Below the pieces are notes generated by a model. It did not search any database, was not told where the DNA came from, and saw nothing but the letters and a program-made list of their open reading frames with translations. The position numbers were made by a program, and so were the translations under genes. A stretch of 62,979 bases of DNA from Thiomargarita sp. (GTDB lineage: Bacteria; Pseudomonadota; Gammaproteobacteria; Beggiatoales; Beggiatoaceae): NCBI GenBank assembly GCA_020720115.1, contig DYPD01000002.1, positions 1 to 62,979 on the forward strand, given 5' to 3'. This document shows, in pieces, positions 1 to 8,547 of this stretch (the stretch's first letter is position 1; the number at the start of each line of letters is the position of its first letter).

Positions 1-2
1 GG

Positions 3-155
3 AAAAAATCTACCTGCTTGGCGCAAGTATTTTCCGTTCATAATAAATTGTCAAGCCAGGTAACGGGCGAAATGTCGCTGCAAAGCGACGAGATGGTTGC
101 CCGTTATAAGCGTTTGTTTGAGGCGAATCTGGGGCAGGCAGAGCGGTTTGGGTGA
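3..155 (+). CDS. C-terminal end of an unidentified protein (partial)
   Basis: An open frame enters from the left edge and ends at a TGA at 153-155, giving about 50 residues. They are hydrophilic with coding-like composition and end in EANLGQAERFG. No start lies in the window and I do not recognise the family. The frame converges on the minus-strand gene ending at 286. It could also be a chance open frame, since only 50 codons are visible. Confidence 0.4.
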   Translation, partial: KKSTCLAQVFSVHNKLSSQVTGEMSLQSDEMVARYKRLFEANLGQAERFG

Positions 156-167
156 GCTGATCGCTGG

Positions 168-203
168 TTTTCTCATGCGGCGCGGGGCGCTGGTATGAGA
201 AAA
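168..203. other. Inverted repeat between convergent genes
   Basis: A perfect 9-bp inverted repeat (TTTTCTCAT at 168-176, ATGAGAAAA at 195-203) flanks an 18-base GC-rich loop, in the gap between two convergent gene ends. It may be a transcription terminator, but no clear T tract follows on either strand. Confidence 0.35.
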
Positions 204-285
204 GCTAAACTCCGCATTCTTTCGTGCAAAATCGCCGAAAATTCGTTTGACTGCCCTGATTTTGCAGTTAAGCAGGTGAGGGGGC

Positions 286-1179
286 TCAGTCTAGCGGGCT
301 GTCTGGTTTGTCGGGGTTTACCTGTTGGCGGGCTTTTTCTACTAGCGCGGGGGGCGGGGCAGCCATGAGGAAACGCAAGTCAATGCGGCGGTTTTTGCGC
401 CGTCCTTCTTCAGTGTCTTGTTCGGCAACTGGACGCCGGTCGGCGTAGGCGCTGACGCTGAGTAGGGCTTGCTGTTGTGAGTTTTTTAGGTTTTCTAGTT
501 CGGGGGCGTAAGCGGAGAGGGCTTTGTAGGTGCTGAGGGCGCGGTAGCTGGCGAGATTCCAGTTGTCTTGAAATTCATCGGTGCTAATGGGTTTGTTGTC
601 TGTGTGCCCTTCGATCAGTACGGCTTCAAGCCGCACGTCGGCGCTGATGGCGCAGTGCTGGGTGAGGGCGGCGGGGGCTTGGCTATAGCAGGGTAGGATG
701 TCGAGCAGCACGGCGGCGAGTTGCTGCATGGCTTGGATACCTTCGGGGCGAAATTGGGCGGCGCCGGAATCGAACAGCAGGGCTTCGGGTAAGCGCAAAA
801 TGCCGTTTTTTTCGTCAATAAGAACGCGCAGACCGCGTTTTTTGAGGAGTTCTTGCATGTCTTTGAGCAGGGCGCGGCGGGTGCTGTCGTTGTTGGTGAG
901 GCGGGTGACGACTGTTTCTAACCGTTGTTTTTCGGCTTGTTGGGCTTGGGTTTCGGCTTCTAGGCGTTGGCGTTCTTGGCGCTGTGCTTGGGTTTCTGCC
1001 AGTAGGCGCTGTTGTTCGGCTTTTTGTTCGGCGGTCACTTTGGCGCTTTCTTGTTCGGCAAGGCGGTAGTTGAGCGCAAAGCCCATAAGGATGATGATGA
1101 AGATGAATAGCAGTCCGATCATGAGATCGCTGAGGGAGGCGAGGTAGCTTTCGTCGCTGGCGGGCGCGGAGGTGTCCAT
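286..1179 (-). CDS. MotB/ZorB-like inner-membrane OmpA-domain protein
   Basis: This is a 297-residue protein with a cytoplasmic N-terminus, one membrane helix (about residues 19-38), a Glu/Gln/Arg-rich coiled coil (about 42-95) and a C-terminal OmpA/MotB peptidoglycan-binding domain (about 120-270, with EGHTDNKPI and RRKNRRIDLRF). The start of the helix, SLSDLMIGLLFIF, places Asp18 where MotB and ZorB carry the ion-channel aspartate. In known systems such proteins form a stator with a MotA/ZorA/ExbB-type partner, but none is encoded here. The gene starts 24 bp after the 181-residue gene, third in a unit led by the MscK-like channel. The ZorB resemblance is by architecture only; zorC and zorD partners are not seen either. 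It could equally be a generic TolR/MotB-like anchor. Confidence 0.75.
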   Translation of the reverse strand: MDTSAPASDESYLASLSDLMIGLLFIFIIILMGFALNYRLAEQESAKVTAEQKAEQQRLLAETQAQRQERQRLEAETQAQQAEKQRLETVVTRLTNNDSTRRALLKDMQELLKKRGLRVLIDEKNGILRLPEALLFDSGAAQFRPEGIQAMQQLAAVLLDILPCYSQAPAALTQHCAISADVRLEAVLIEGHTDNKPISTDEFQDNWNLASYRALSTYKALSAYAPELENLKNSQQQALLSVSAYADRRPVAEQDTEEGRRKNRRIDLRFLMAAPPPALVEKARQQVNPDKPDSPLD

Positions 1180-1203
1180 GCAAGTTGCGTCTGTGGTGAG
1201 GGG

Positions 1204-1749
1204 TTAGTGGGCGATGCTGGGCTGTAAGATGCCACTTTCGAGTTCGAGTATGTAATGGCTGTCTGTGCCTGTGTCGGTTTCTGGTAAGTCGGTTATTTCT
1301 ATATTTTTTTCAATCTGTTGCGGTAGTTGACGGTCGGTGCTGAAGCGCAAGCGCCCGTCGCTCCAGCCTTCTAGCGTAATCCAGCCCGGATAGGGGTTGA
1401 TGCTGTACAGGGGCATGAGCGGTTGTTTGGCTATCCAGGCTTGTAAATCAAAGATTTCTAGGATGCCGTGCCCTTCACCGACAGAAACCAGCGCCAACCA
1501 AATGCCCAGCGGATCGGGCTGAAATTCAACGATGGCTTGCATGGCACTGGGTAACGCGGGTAAGGGCTGTTGAGTGCCTTGCGCGGGCTGCCAAAACCAG
1601 TGCGCTTCGTCCAGTTCGCTGGCTTGTTGCAGGCAAAGCTGTCCTATGTCTAGGCGCTGGCAAGTGCGCTGGGGTTCGGCGGCATGGGCTAAACCTGTGG
1701 TGCTTAGCAGGCTCAGGCTCAGGATGAAGGCGATGAATGTTAGATTCAT
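1204..1749 (-). CDS. Secreted protein of unknown function (181 aa)
   Basis: The N-terminus is a classic signal peptide: a hydrophobic run of about 20 residues ending in GLAHA, with probable signal peptidase I cleavage before AEPQRT. The mature part is about 158 residues, rich in Trp, Pro and Gln, with two early cysteines that could form a disulfide. No family is recognised. The start overlaps the stop of the channel gene as ATGA (1746-1749), which indicates translational coupling, and the MotB-like gene follows 24 bp later. A periplasmic accessory role for one of these membrane proteins is an inference from this arrangement. Confidence 0.7.
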   Translation of the reverse strand: MNLTFIAFILSLSLLSTTGLAHAAEPQRTCQRLDIGQLCLQQASELDEAHWFWQPAQGTQQPLPALPSAMQAIVEFQPDPLGIWLALVSVGEGHGILEIFDLQAWIAKQPLMPLYSINPYPGWITLEGWSDGRLRFSTDRQLPQQIEKNIEITDLPETDTGTDSHYILELESGILQPSIAH

Positions 1750-4700
1750 TCCTGTGGTTCTCTGGGTAAGGCATCAAGGTTTAAGCTTGGAGCGTCAGTG
1801 GATTCGGTAGTGGATTCGGTTTTGATGTGCAGGTCGCGTTGTGGATAGGGAATTTCAATATCATGGGCTTTGAAGGTTTCCCAAATTCTGAACAAGATAT
1901 CGGATTTAATGCTTAACAAGCCATTTTTATCTGCATCAATGAAATATTGTACGCGGAAAGTGACCGAGGAATCGCCAAATTCGTAGAGAAATACATCTCT
2001 ATCCTGAGTTTTCTCTACTATTGGATGTTGCTCCAAAATGTCTTCTATAAGGCTTTTGACTTTGCGTAGATCACTTTGGTAGCCGACGCCAATGTACAGC
2101 ACGGTGCGCAAAATCCAGTCGTCGTGGCTCCAATTGATAAAGGGCGTACTAATGAGTTGTGAGTTGGGCACTATCACGTCTTGGTTGTCCCAGGTATTGA
2201 TGGTTAAAGAACGGATACCTATTTGTTTTACCTTGCCTTCGTAAGTACCATCAATATTCACCACATCGCCCGTCTTTAAAGGACGTTCAATCAGCAGCAG
2301 CACGCCGCTGATGAAATTGTCCGCAACGTTTTTTAAGCCAAATCCTAAACCAACGCCGACGGCACCTGCAAACACGGTAAGCGTGGTTAAATCTACGCCC
2401 ATGATGTTGAGCGCAATCACTAAACCGACTAATACCACTGAATATTGGGTAAAAGCTGAAAGGCTATGACGTGCGCCTAGATCAAGCACGCTGGTATAAA
2501 TCCAGCGATAGGTGATTTGCCGTATCCAATTACCAAACCAAATCACAAACCAAACCGCAAACAGTGCTGAAATTAATCCACCGATATTGATAATGCTGCT
2601 GCCTACCGTCAGTAGCGGATAAGCAATGCCCGCTTGCACACTCTCGGAAGCCACATGCAGTCCATTGATGCGCAGCAAAAGCCAAACTAAACTCAGCACT
2701 AAAGCGATTTGCAGCAATTTATGCAGCAGCGGAATAATGTCTTGCGTCCATAACAAGCCGTAATTCGGGCTGTGTTTTAGTGCGTAATTTTTGCTAAAAA
2801 TGATCGCGTCTAGTAAGTAGCCACGCGCTACCAGCCACAGGGTAAAGAGCAGCAAAAAGCCGCCTAAAAAACGCGCCATTGCCCAGGCTAAATTGATATA
2901 ACCAAACAAAGCCAAGCAACTCATGAGCACAATCCCTAGCACAAACAAAAGGCTACTCAAGCGCAATGTAAACAGCCAGTAGGCACTGAGTTTTCCGGCT
3001 AAGGCTTGGATCAGCTGATGACGTAAGCGCAAATGCGGCACAATCAGCAGGCTTAAAAACAGTATGTACAGGCTGTCGTAGAGTTCGGTCAGCGGGCGCG
3101 AAAAAGGCAGGTTGTGCATCAACAGCGCCAGCGAGGTAAAACCCCAAGTCAACCACAGCAAAGGCTTGAGTTGCCGGTACAAAGTCGGATCGCGGAAATT
3201 CTGTGGCGCATCCTCTGCCGCCAGCAATCGCCAAGCTAAATCCTGACTGAGACGTAGCCCCAACCAAAAGCCACCCAGCACTAACAGCAGCAAAAACACC
3301 AGATGCTGTAAAGGCAGCAACAGAATGAACAGTGCCAACAAGCCAATAAGCCCAAGTTCAGGCAAATAGCGCAAGGTTAGAAACAAAGCCAGGCGCAAGC
3401 TGTTACCCGAAAAGGTACGAAAATCCACCGCTTGCTGCGCCAAAGCCTGCAACTTGCGCCGTATTCGCTGCCGCCCCCACAGTAACAACAGCAGCCAAGC
3501 CAGCAGCAATCCGGCAATCCACCATTGCCCATTATCATAGGCTTGGACCACTCTGAGTTGCGCTTGCTGCGCCGCCAGCAGCAAGTAACGCCGCATGGTT
3601 TGCGGTACTGACAGAATTTCTTCCCACAGTTTTCCCCACGCCACTAGGTCTTTCGGTAATTGGCGCGGTTGCAGCAAATTTTGCCGCGTGGCTTCAGCAA
3701 GACGCTTTTGCAAACGCTCATCCAGCACTTTAGCGGGCGCTAAAAACTGCTGTAACCGGTCATCTTGTTGGCTCAAAGCCTCCGCCAATTGCGAAATCAG
3801 CTTTTGCGCTTTCAGCAAATAATTTCGCGTCCCCGCCTCTTGTTTAGCATCCGCTAATTGTGCATCTAGCAAGGCAATTTGGCGTTTCACGCCCTCCATT
3901 TTTCCCTGCAATAATGCCTGTACTGCCAACAGTTGCTGATAAACCTCCTGGCTCGCCTTGGTCTGCACCTGTAAATCTGCCACCTCCAGAGCACTTGCTT
4001 CGAGCTTCTGCAAGCGAGTCAGCTCCCCTTGCAACTTGTCCAATCGCGCATCCTGAAGCAGCAATTGAGCGTTTTCCTTGGTGACTAAAATCTCTGCTTC
4101 CAACCAGCTCCGCTTGGCTAAATCCGCTACGCTATCAGACAACTGCGCCAACTCTTGGCGCAACCGATCAATACGTTGCTCCTGTTTTTCCTGCGCCGCC
4201 AACGCCTGCAATTCCTGCCCCTGCTGATTGAAATACTGCGACAATTCCTCCACTTGCTCATGCCACACAATAGCCGACTCAGATTCCTGCTGGGCTTTGG
4301 TTAAACGTTCTTGCACTGCTTCTAATTGCTGTTGAGCCGCTTGCAGCTTAGTTTGCTGCTCCTGAATTTGCTGCTCTAAACGGGCAATTTGCTGTTGCTG
4401 CTGCGCTTGTCGCGCTTCCTCAACCACCTGCTGATGCGCGTTTGCCAGCGCCTTGCGTTGTTCCTCTAACAGCCCCTGTCCCGCATTGAGCGCCTGTTGC
4501 GCATTGGCAACTTCCAATTGCAAACGCTCCACTTGCAAGCGCGTGTTCTGCTCCGCCAATGCCGCCCGATTGAGCACCACATCCTCAATACTGCCCACTT
4601 TCCACAAAGCTTGCAGACGTGCCCTCTGTACAGTAGTCAGCTGATCAGACAAGCTAAACTCGACCAATTGCACCGCTGCGCTCAGTGTCACCAAACTCAA

Positions 4701-4832
4701 ATACAAGGGCAGCAACAGCCACCACCCACAATGAGGTTTCACTCGCAGGCTATTTGATGCCACAATAATCTTGTGTAGAAACCCAGCACCCAGATTTTTG
4801 GGTAGATGTTTTGCTAAGAAATACGCACTCAT
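1746..4832 (-). CDS. MscK/MscM-type mechanosensitive channel
   Basis: About 1028 residues from the chosen start. Order: one N-terminal membrane helix (WWLLLPLYLSLVTL), a roughly 350-residue Gln/Leu-rich periplasmic coiled coil, a bundle of about ten further membrane helices, and a C-terminal MscS domain. The pore-lining helix shows GVGLGFGLKNVADNFISG, and the beta domain follows (RPLKTGDVVNIDGTYEGKVKQIG). Such large MscS relatives release solutes on hypo-osmotic shock and can also be ion-gated. I place the start at 4832 (MSAYFLAK), where AAGGG lies 9 bases upstream; an upstream ATG at 4904 would run into the divergent gene. It is the first gene of the unit with the 181-residue secreted protein (4-bp overlap) and the MotB-like protein. 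Confidence 0.9.
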   Translation of the reverse strand: MSAYFLAKHLPKNLGAGFLHKIIVASNSLRVKPHCGWWLLLPLYLSLVTLSAAVQLVEFSLSDQLTTVQRARLQALWKVGSIEDVVLNRAALAEQNTRLQVERLQLEVANAQQALNAGQGLLEEQRKALANAHQQVVEEARQAQQQQQIARLEQQIQEQQTKLQAAQQQLEAVQERLTKAQQESESAIVWHEQVEELSQYFNQQGQELQALAAQEKQEQRIDRLRQELAQLSDSVADLAKRSWLEAEILVTKENAQLLLQDARLDKLQGELTRLQKLEASALEVADLQVQTKASQEVYQQLLAVQALLQGKMEGVKRQIALLDAQLADAKQEAGTRNYLLKAQKLISQLAEALSQQDDRLQQFLAPAKVLDERLQKRLAEATRQNLLQPRQLPKDLVAWGKLWEEILSVPQTMRRYLLLAAQQAQLRVVQAYDNGQWWIAGLLLAWLLLLLWGRQRIRRKLQALAQQAVDFRTFSGNSLRLALFLTLRYLPELGLIGLLALFILLLPLQHLVFLLLLVLGGFWLGLRLSQDLAWRLLAAEDAPQNFRDPTLYRQLKPLLWLTWGFTSLALLMHNLPFSRPLTELYDSLYILFLSLLIVPHLRLRHQLIQALAGKLSAYWLFTLRLSSLLFVLGIVLMSCLALFGYINLAWAMARFLGGFLLLFTLWLVARGYLLDAIIFSKNYALKHSPNYGLLWTQDIIPLLHKLLQIALVLSLVWLLLRINGLHVASESVQAGIAYPLLTVGSSIINIGGLISALFAVWFVIWFGNWIRQITYRWIYTSVLDLGARHSLSAFTQYSVVLVGLVIALNIMGVDLTTLTVFAGAVGVGLGFGLKNVADNFISGVLLLIERPLKTGDVVNIDGTYEGKVKQIGIRSLTINTWDNQDVIVPNSQLISTPFINWSHDDWILRTVLYIGVGYQSDLRKVKSLIEDILEQHPIVEKTQDRDVFLYEFGDSSVTFRVQYFIDADKNGLLSIKSDILFRIWETFKAHDIEIPYPQRDLHIKTESTTESTDAPSLNLDALPREPQE

Positions 4833-4847
4833 TAAGGTACCCTTGCT

Positions 4848-6017
4848 ATGAAAATCTTTAAGCAGTTGCGAAGAACCGCTGTCATGCAGAAAGAAAACAC
4901 GCATCTATTGTATTGCAGCCCTAGCCTAATACTAGCAGTTTTAATGATTAGTTTGCCGTTCAATAGCGAACAGGTTGCCGCCGCTGTCGTGACCAATACC
5001 GAGTTTAATACGGGCAGCGAACCCATCCAGAAACAACAGGTCGCTATATTATCCATTCCTGGCGCTGATGCACTCGAGATTTCAATCCGCGGAGAACTTG
5101 ATACAAGCCATGATGTCTTGCGGATTTATACCCTACAAAACGGCAAAACCCTAGGCAAAATCTTTGAAGGAAAAGGGCGCGTAGAACGCAGCACACCGCT
5201 CATTGTCAAAGGTGATAGCATTAAAGTCACTTTTAATGCACTAAAACCAACCACTCGTCCAGGTGCATTGGTCAGCATTGCTACCTTGTCACCCATGACT
5301 TTAATCAGCCAGATAAAAGAAAATATCAATCAAGTATTGCGCAACATAGAGCACAAGGGCGCGGCTTTAGCAAGTCAAGAAATTGAAAAAAGTCTGATAC
5401 ATTTTCAGGCGTTGCAAGCTAAATTACAAGCCGGACACCGTGCAGATGCTGAATTAGTGCAAATGATCAGCACCGCATTAACCCAATTGTCTTATAGTTA
5501 TGCACGCATTGCCAAACTGCAAAAAACCTTAAAAGAAACTCACAGCAGTGCATTAAAGCAATTGGCAGACTTGAAAAAACAAACGCAAACCTATGCAGAA
5601 CAAACAGCACAACGTCAAAATGCAGAAGAACAGCAGGTTAAACAAGCCCAGCACGCTTTGCTCAGCGTTACCGTCGAACTTGAGCGCAAGAAATTAGAGA
5701 TTGCTGTAAAAGCCCGCCAAAGTTTAGCTAAATCCCTCACTTTGCAACACCAGGCTTGGCTGGCATTTCTGCAAGCGCAAACGGCATTGATACCCGCGTT
5801 AGAAGACTATTTGCAAAACCTGGATTTGTTGTTTTACAGTTTGAATTTGAATGCAGACATTTATCAAGAAACTGCTAATGTGATTCAACAAAATGCTGCC
5901 TTTGCTGCCGAAACCTTGGGTGGCATACATAATTTACGCGAAATCATTGAGGCATTAACGCAGAACTGGAAAAACATTGAAGCCTTAAGTATGAGATTAA
6001 ATGAAATTGGTTTCTAA
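4848..6017 (+). CDS. Secreted coiled-coil protein with N-terminal beta domain
   Basis: A 389-residue protein with an N-terminal hydrophobic segment (SPSLILAVLMISLPF) that looks like a signal peptide or anchor. Next is an about 85-residue beta-rich stretch (residues about 60-145; pattern resembling CUB-like or pre-peptidase domains), then a long helical, Gln/Ala/Lys-rich coiled coil to the end. No family is recognised. The start is uncertain: ATG 4848 or ATG 4884 (MQKENTH). It is divergent from the MscK-like gene with only 15 bp between the chosen starts, so control elements must lie inside one of the genes. The shared periplasmic coiled-coil character suggests, but does not prove, a link to that channel. 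Confidence 0.75.
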   Translation: MKIFKQLRRTAVMQKENTHLLYCSPSLILAVLMISLPFNSEQVAAAVVTNTEFNTGSEPIQKQQVAILSIPGADALEISIRGELDTSHDVLRIYTLQNGKTLGKIFEGKGRVERSTPLIVKGDSIKVTFNALKPTTRPGALVSIATLSPMTLISQIKENINQVLRNIEHKGAALASQEIEKSLIHFQALQAKLQAGHRADAELVQMISTALTQLSYSYARIAKLQKTLKETHSSALKQLADLKKQTQTYAEQTAQRQNAEEQQVKQAQHALLSVTVELERKKLEIAVKARQSLAKSLTLQHQAWLAFLQAQTALIPALEDYLQNLDLLFYSLNLNADIYQETANVIQQNAAFAAETLGGIHNLREIIEALTQNWKNIEALSMRLNEIGF

Positions 6018-6021
6018 ACTG

Positions 6022-8526
6022 CTAGTCTTCGTTTTTGCTAAAATCATAGTTGAGGTCTTTTTCTGGCGCTTCCACAAAATGACCTGCAATATAATCAATG
6101 CCGCATTGCCAAAGTTGATTTAAGCAGTACATATTTTCCACAAAAGGCGCAATCACTTGTTTTTTCTGCGCGTGCATTTCTTCGGTTAAGCTTTGGATGT
6201 TTTCTACCGCTTGAGGCTTTTTATTGCTTAAGGCTTGAATTAAACCATTATCCAGTTTAATAAACTCTGGTGATAATAAACGTATGAGTTGCGTTGAAGT
6301 CCCTTGTTCATCCAGATGACTTAAAGCAAAACGACAGCCCAATTCTCGCATTTTTTTAATGAAAGCCTGAGTTTTTTTAAGCTGTTCTTGCACCACTGTT
6401 TTGGGTATATCAAAAATTAATTGCTGGCGCGGAAAAGTTGCCAAACGCAGGCTACCGGCTAACCACTGGGGCATTGCTTCGTTTTCCACTGACGCGGCCG
6501 AAATACGCACAATAAAGGTAACGCAACGCTGTTGTTGGTGTTCGCGCATGAGTTTAATGATGGCGTGTTTAATTACCCAGCGATCAATGTCTTGCAATTG
6601 TCCGCTGGCTTGTGCGGTGGGTAAAAAGCGCTCAGGCAGGATGCTGCTGGGGCTATTTTTATCGGGGTTTTGCATCCGCAAGAGCACGTCGTAGAGTGCT
6701 TGTGAATCGCCATGCAGATGAGTAATAGGCTGATAAACCAGGAAAAATGAGTTGTATTTTAGAGCTAATTCAATGCTTTGCCGCCAATAGCTCTGGTGCT
6801 GTTGTTGGTGTTTTTCGGCTTGTGCATAGTCATGTAGTTTGACTTGATTACTGCCGATGCTTTGCCCTTGCAAGCAGGCGTTTTCTGCATTTTGCAGGAT
6901 TTTCGCTGGGTGTTTGGCGTGCTGTTTTTCACATAGGCTGATACCGACTGTGCAGGTGCTTAAGATTTGTTCGCCGTCGTCTGCTTCGGTGACGTGGTTT
7001 TCCAGGGTGGTGCGAATCAGTTCAGCCAGGGCGCGGACATTGTTGAAGGAACGGTTTAGGGTGAGGAGCACAAAGGTGTCGTCATTTAGACGCGATAGCA
7101 CTTCTTCGCTCTGTGCCTGGCTTTGCAGGAAATGCGCGGCTTCGACCACCAAGGATTCGGTGGCGGTCAACCCCATTGCCTGATCTAAATCACGGTAGTT
7201 GTCGAGTTTGATGTACAGCAAGCAGGGAGGCTGTTGTTCGTTGTTATGGTGTTTGCTGGCAATTTCGATTTGATCGAGTAAATACTTGCGTTTGTACAAA
7301 CCAGTGAGCCGATCTCGGTTGCTGGATGCGGCGCTGGTGCTGATTTCCGCTAAAGTGGCTTGGTGCTGTTGTTGCCGATTCAAGCGTTTTTGGTAGGAAC
7401 GTGCCCTTTGAATGCGATGCCGCACCAGTGCGGCTAAGTAGTTGCCTTCAACTTGGGTGTTAATGTAATCCTGGGCGATGCCCTGCCGATAAGCAGTTTC
7501 CAACGCTGCGCCAAATTCTTCGCTGAATAAAATCACGGGTAAATGTGCATATTTTTCTTGCTGGTGAATGATTTGCGCCAGTTCTACACCGCTTACGCCG
7601 GATAAATGCTGGTTCATGAGCACGAGCATGGGTGCGAATTTGTCTAGTGCTTGCGGCAACTGCATGGGTTTGAGCAGGGTTTTGAGTTGGATGTTTTCGG
7701 CGTGCAGCATCTCGCTGAACCCCTCGGCATATTCGCCGTCTTCATCCACAATCAGAACACGCAGGTTTTCGCTTTCCTGCGATTGCACCAGTTCAATGAG
7801 TTTGTCTATCAACAGATTGATATTGATGGGTTTGGTGAAATAGGCATGACCGCCGGCCCGCACTGCGGCAAGCCGCGCTTTCATGTCCACTCGTGCTGAC
7901 ATGAAAATCACCGGCAAGGGCTGCTGACGATGCTTTTGCAGGTTGTAAATAATGCGCGGACCGGCTAAATCATCTTCTGCCAGCATGATGTCCATCAGCA
8001 GTGCATCGGGTAGGCGTTGTCGCACCGCATCGGGCAAAAAATCAATTTGATTGAAAATTTTGACTTCAAAACCCGCGTGACGGATTTGTAGCGCCAAATA
8101 ATTGGCTAATTCGGTGTCATCATCTACTAGATACAGCAACTTGCCAGACAAGGGAGGCGCTTGCGGAGTTGGCTGGTTTTCCATTGCGCTTTCGTTGTCT
8201 GGGTGCTGTGCCGCACGCTCAATAGCCTGCAAATGACTGCTGATATTGCTGTATTCCGCTGCATTGGCTGGACTGCTACGCGCTTGTAATGCTTGTAAAA
8301 AAACCTCCAGTTCGCGTGCTGTGCGACTGAGGGTTGCAAAACCAAAACTGCCTGCTGACCCCGCGATTTTATGCACTCTGGCGTATAACTCATCTAGGTG
8401 CTCCACTTGCCACTGGGCTTGTAAGCTGCCCCAGAGTTCTTGCAGCCTAGTTAGAGTGGCGGGGAGGTTTTCTGCATATTCCTCGCGCAAGGTTTGCAGG
8501 GTCTGTTCTAGGGTTTTTTCTGCCAT
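6022..8526 (-). CDS. Hpt-REC-REC-GGDEF-EAL protein with degenerate c-di-GMP domains
   Basis: 834 residues from ATG 8526, chosen because AAAGGAG lies just upstream; the TTG at 8544 is less likely. Domains: Hpt (His52 in ARVHKIAGSAGS), REC1 (DDD near 135, phospho-acceptor Asp179, TKP near 231), REC2 (Asn305 where the Asp should be), GGDEF (about 400-560) and EAL (about 580-834). The GGDEF signature reads RLNDDTF. The EAL motif reads YDVLLR, the conserved Asn is Arg (VRIS), and the paired Asp region reads LDEQGT. Both activities are therefore probably lost, as in FimX/LapD-type c-di-GMP receptors. It lies downstream of the REC-kinase gene (9651-10736) and the PEGA gene in the same direction, so phosphate transfer to Hpt or REC1 is plausible. 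There is no membrane segment, so it should be cytoplasmic. Confidence 0.88.
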   Translation of the reverse strand: MAEKTLEQTLQTLREEYAENLPATLTRLQELWGSLQAQWQVEHLDELYARVHKIAGSAGSFGFATLSRTARELEVFLQALQARSSPANAAEYSNISSHLQAIERAAQHPDNESAMENQPTPQAPPLSGKLLYLVDDDTELANYLALQIRHAGFEVKIFNQIDFLPDAVRQRLPDALLMDIMLAEDDLAGPRIIYNLQKHRQQPLPVIFMSARVDMKARLAAVRAGGHAYFTKPININLLIDKLIELVQSQESENLRVLIVDEDGEYAEGFSEMLHAENIQLKTLLKPMQLPQALDKFAPMLVLMNQHLSGVSGVELAQIIHQQEKYAHLPVILFSEEFGAALETAYRQGIAQDYINTQVEGNYLAALVRHRIQRARSYQKRLNRQQQHQATLAEISTSAASSNRDRLTGLYKRKYLLDQIEIASKHHNNEQQPPCLLYIKLDNYRDLDQAMGLTATESLVVEAAHFLQSQAQSEEVLSRLNDDTFVLLTLNRSFNNVRALAELIRTTLENHVTEADDGEQILSTCTVGISLCEKQHAKHPAKILQNAENACLQGQSIGSNQVKLHDYAQAEKHQQQHQSYWRQSIELALKYNSFFLVYQPITHLHGDSQALYDVLLRMQNPDKNSPSSILPERFLPTAQASGQLQDIDRWVIKHAIIKLMREHQQQRCVTFIVRISAASVENEAMPQWLAGSLRLATFPRQQLIFDIPKTVVQEQLKKTQAFIKKMRELGCRFALSHLDEQGTSTQLIRLLSPEFIKLDNGLIQALSNKKPQAVENIQSLTEEMHAQKKQVIAPFVENMYCLNQLWQCGIDYIAGHFVEAPEKDLNYDFSKNED

Positions 8527-8547
8527 GCTAGGCTCCTTTGGCAATCC

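Noticed and set aside
286-1179. Full Zorya anti-phage system
   Set aside because: Only a ZorB-like architecture is present. No zorA, zorC, zorD or zorE gene lies nearby, so a Zorya call is not supported.
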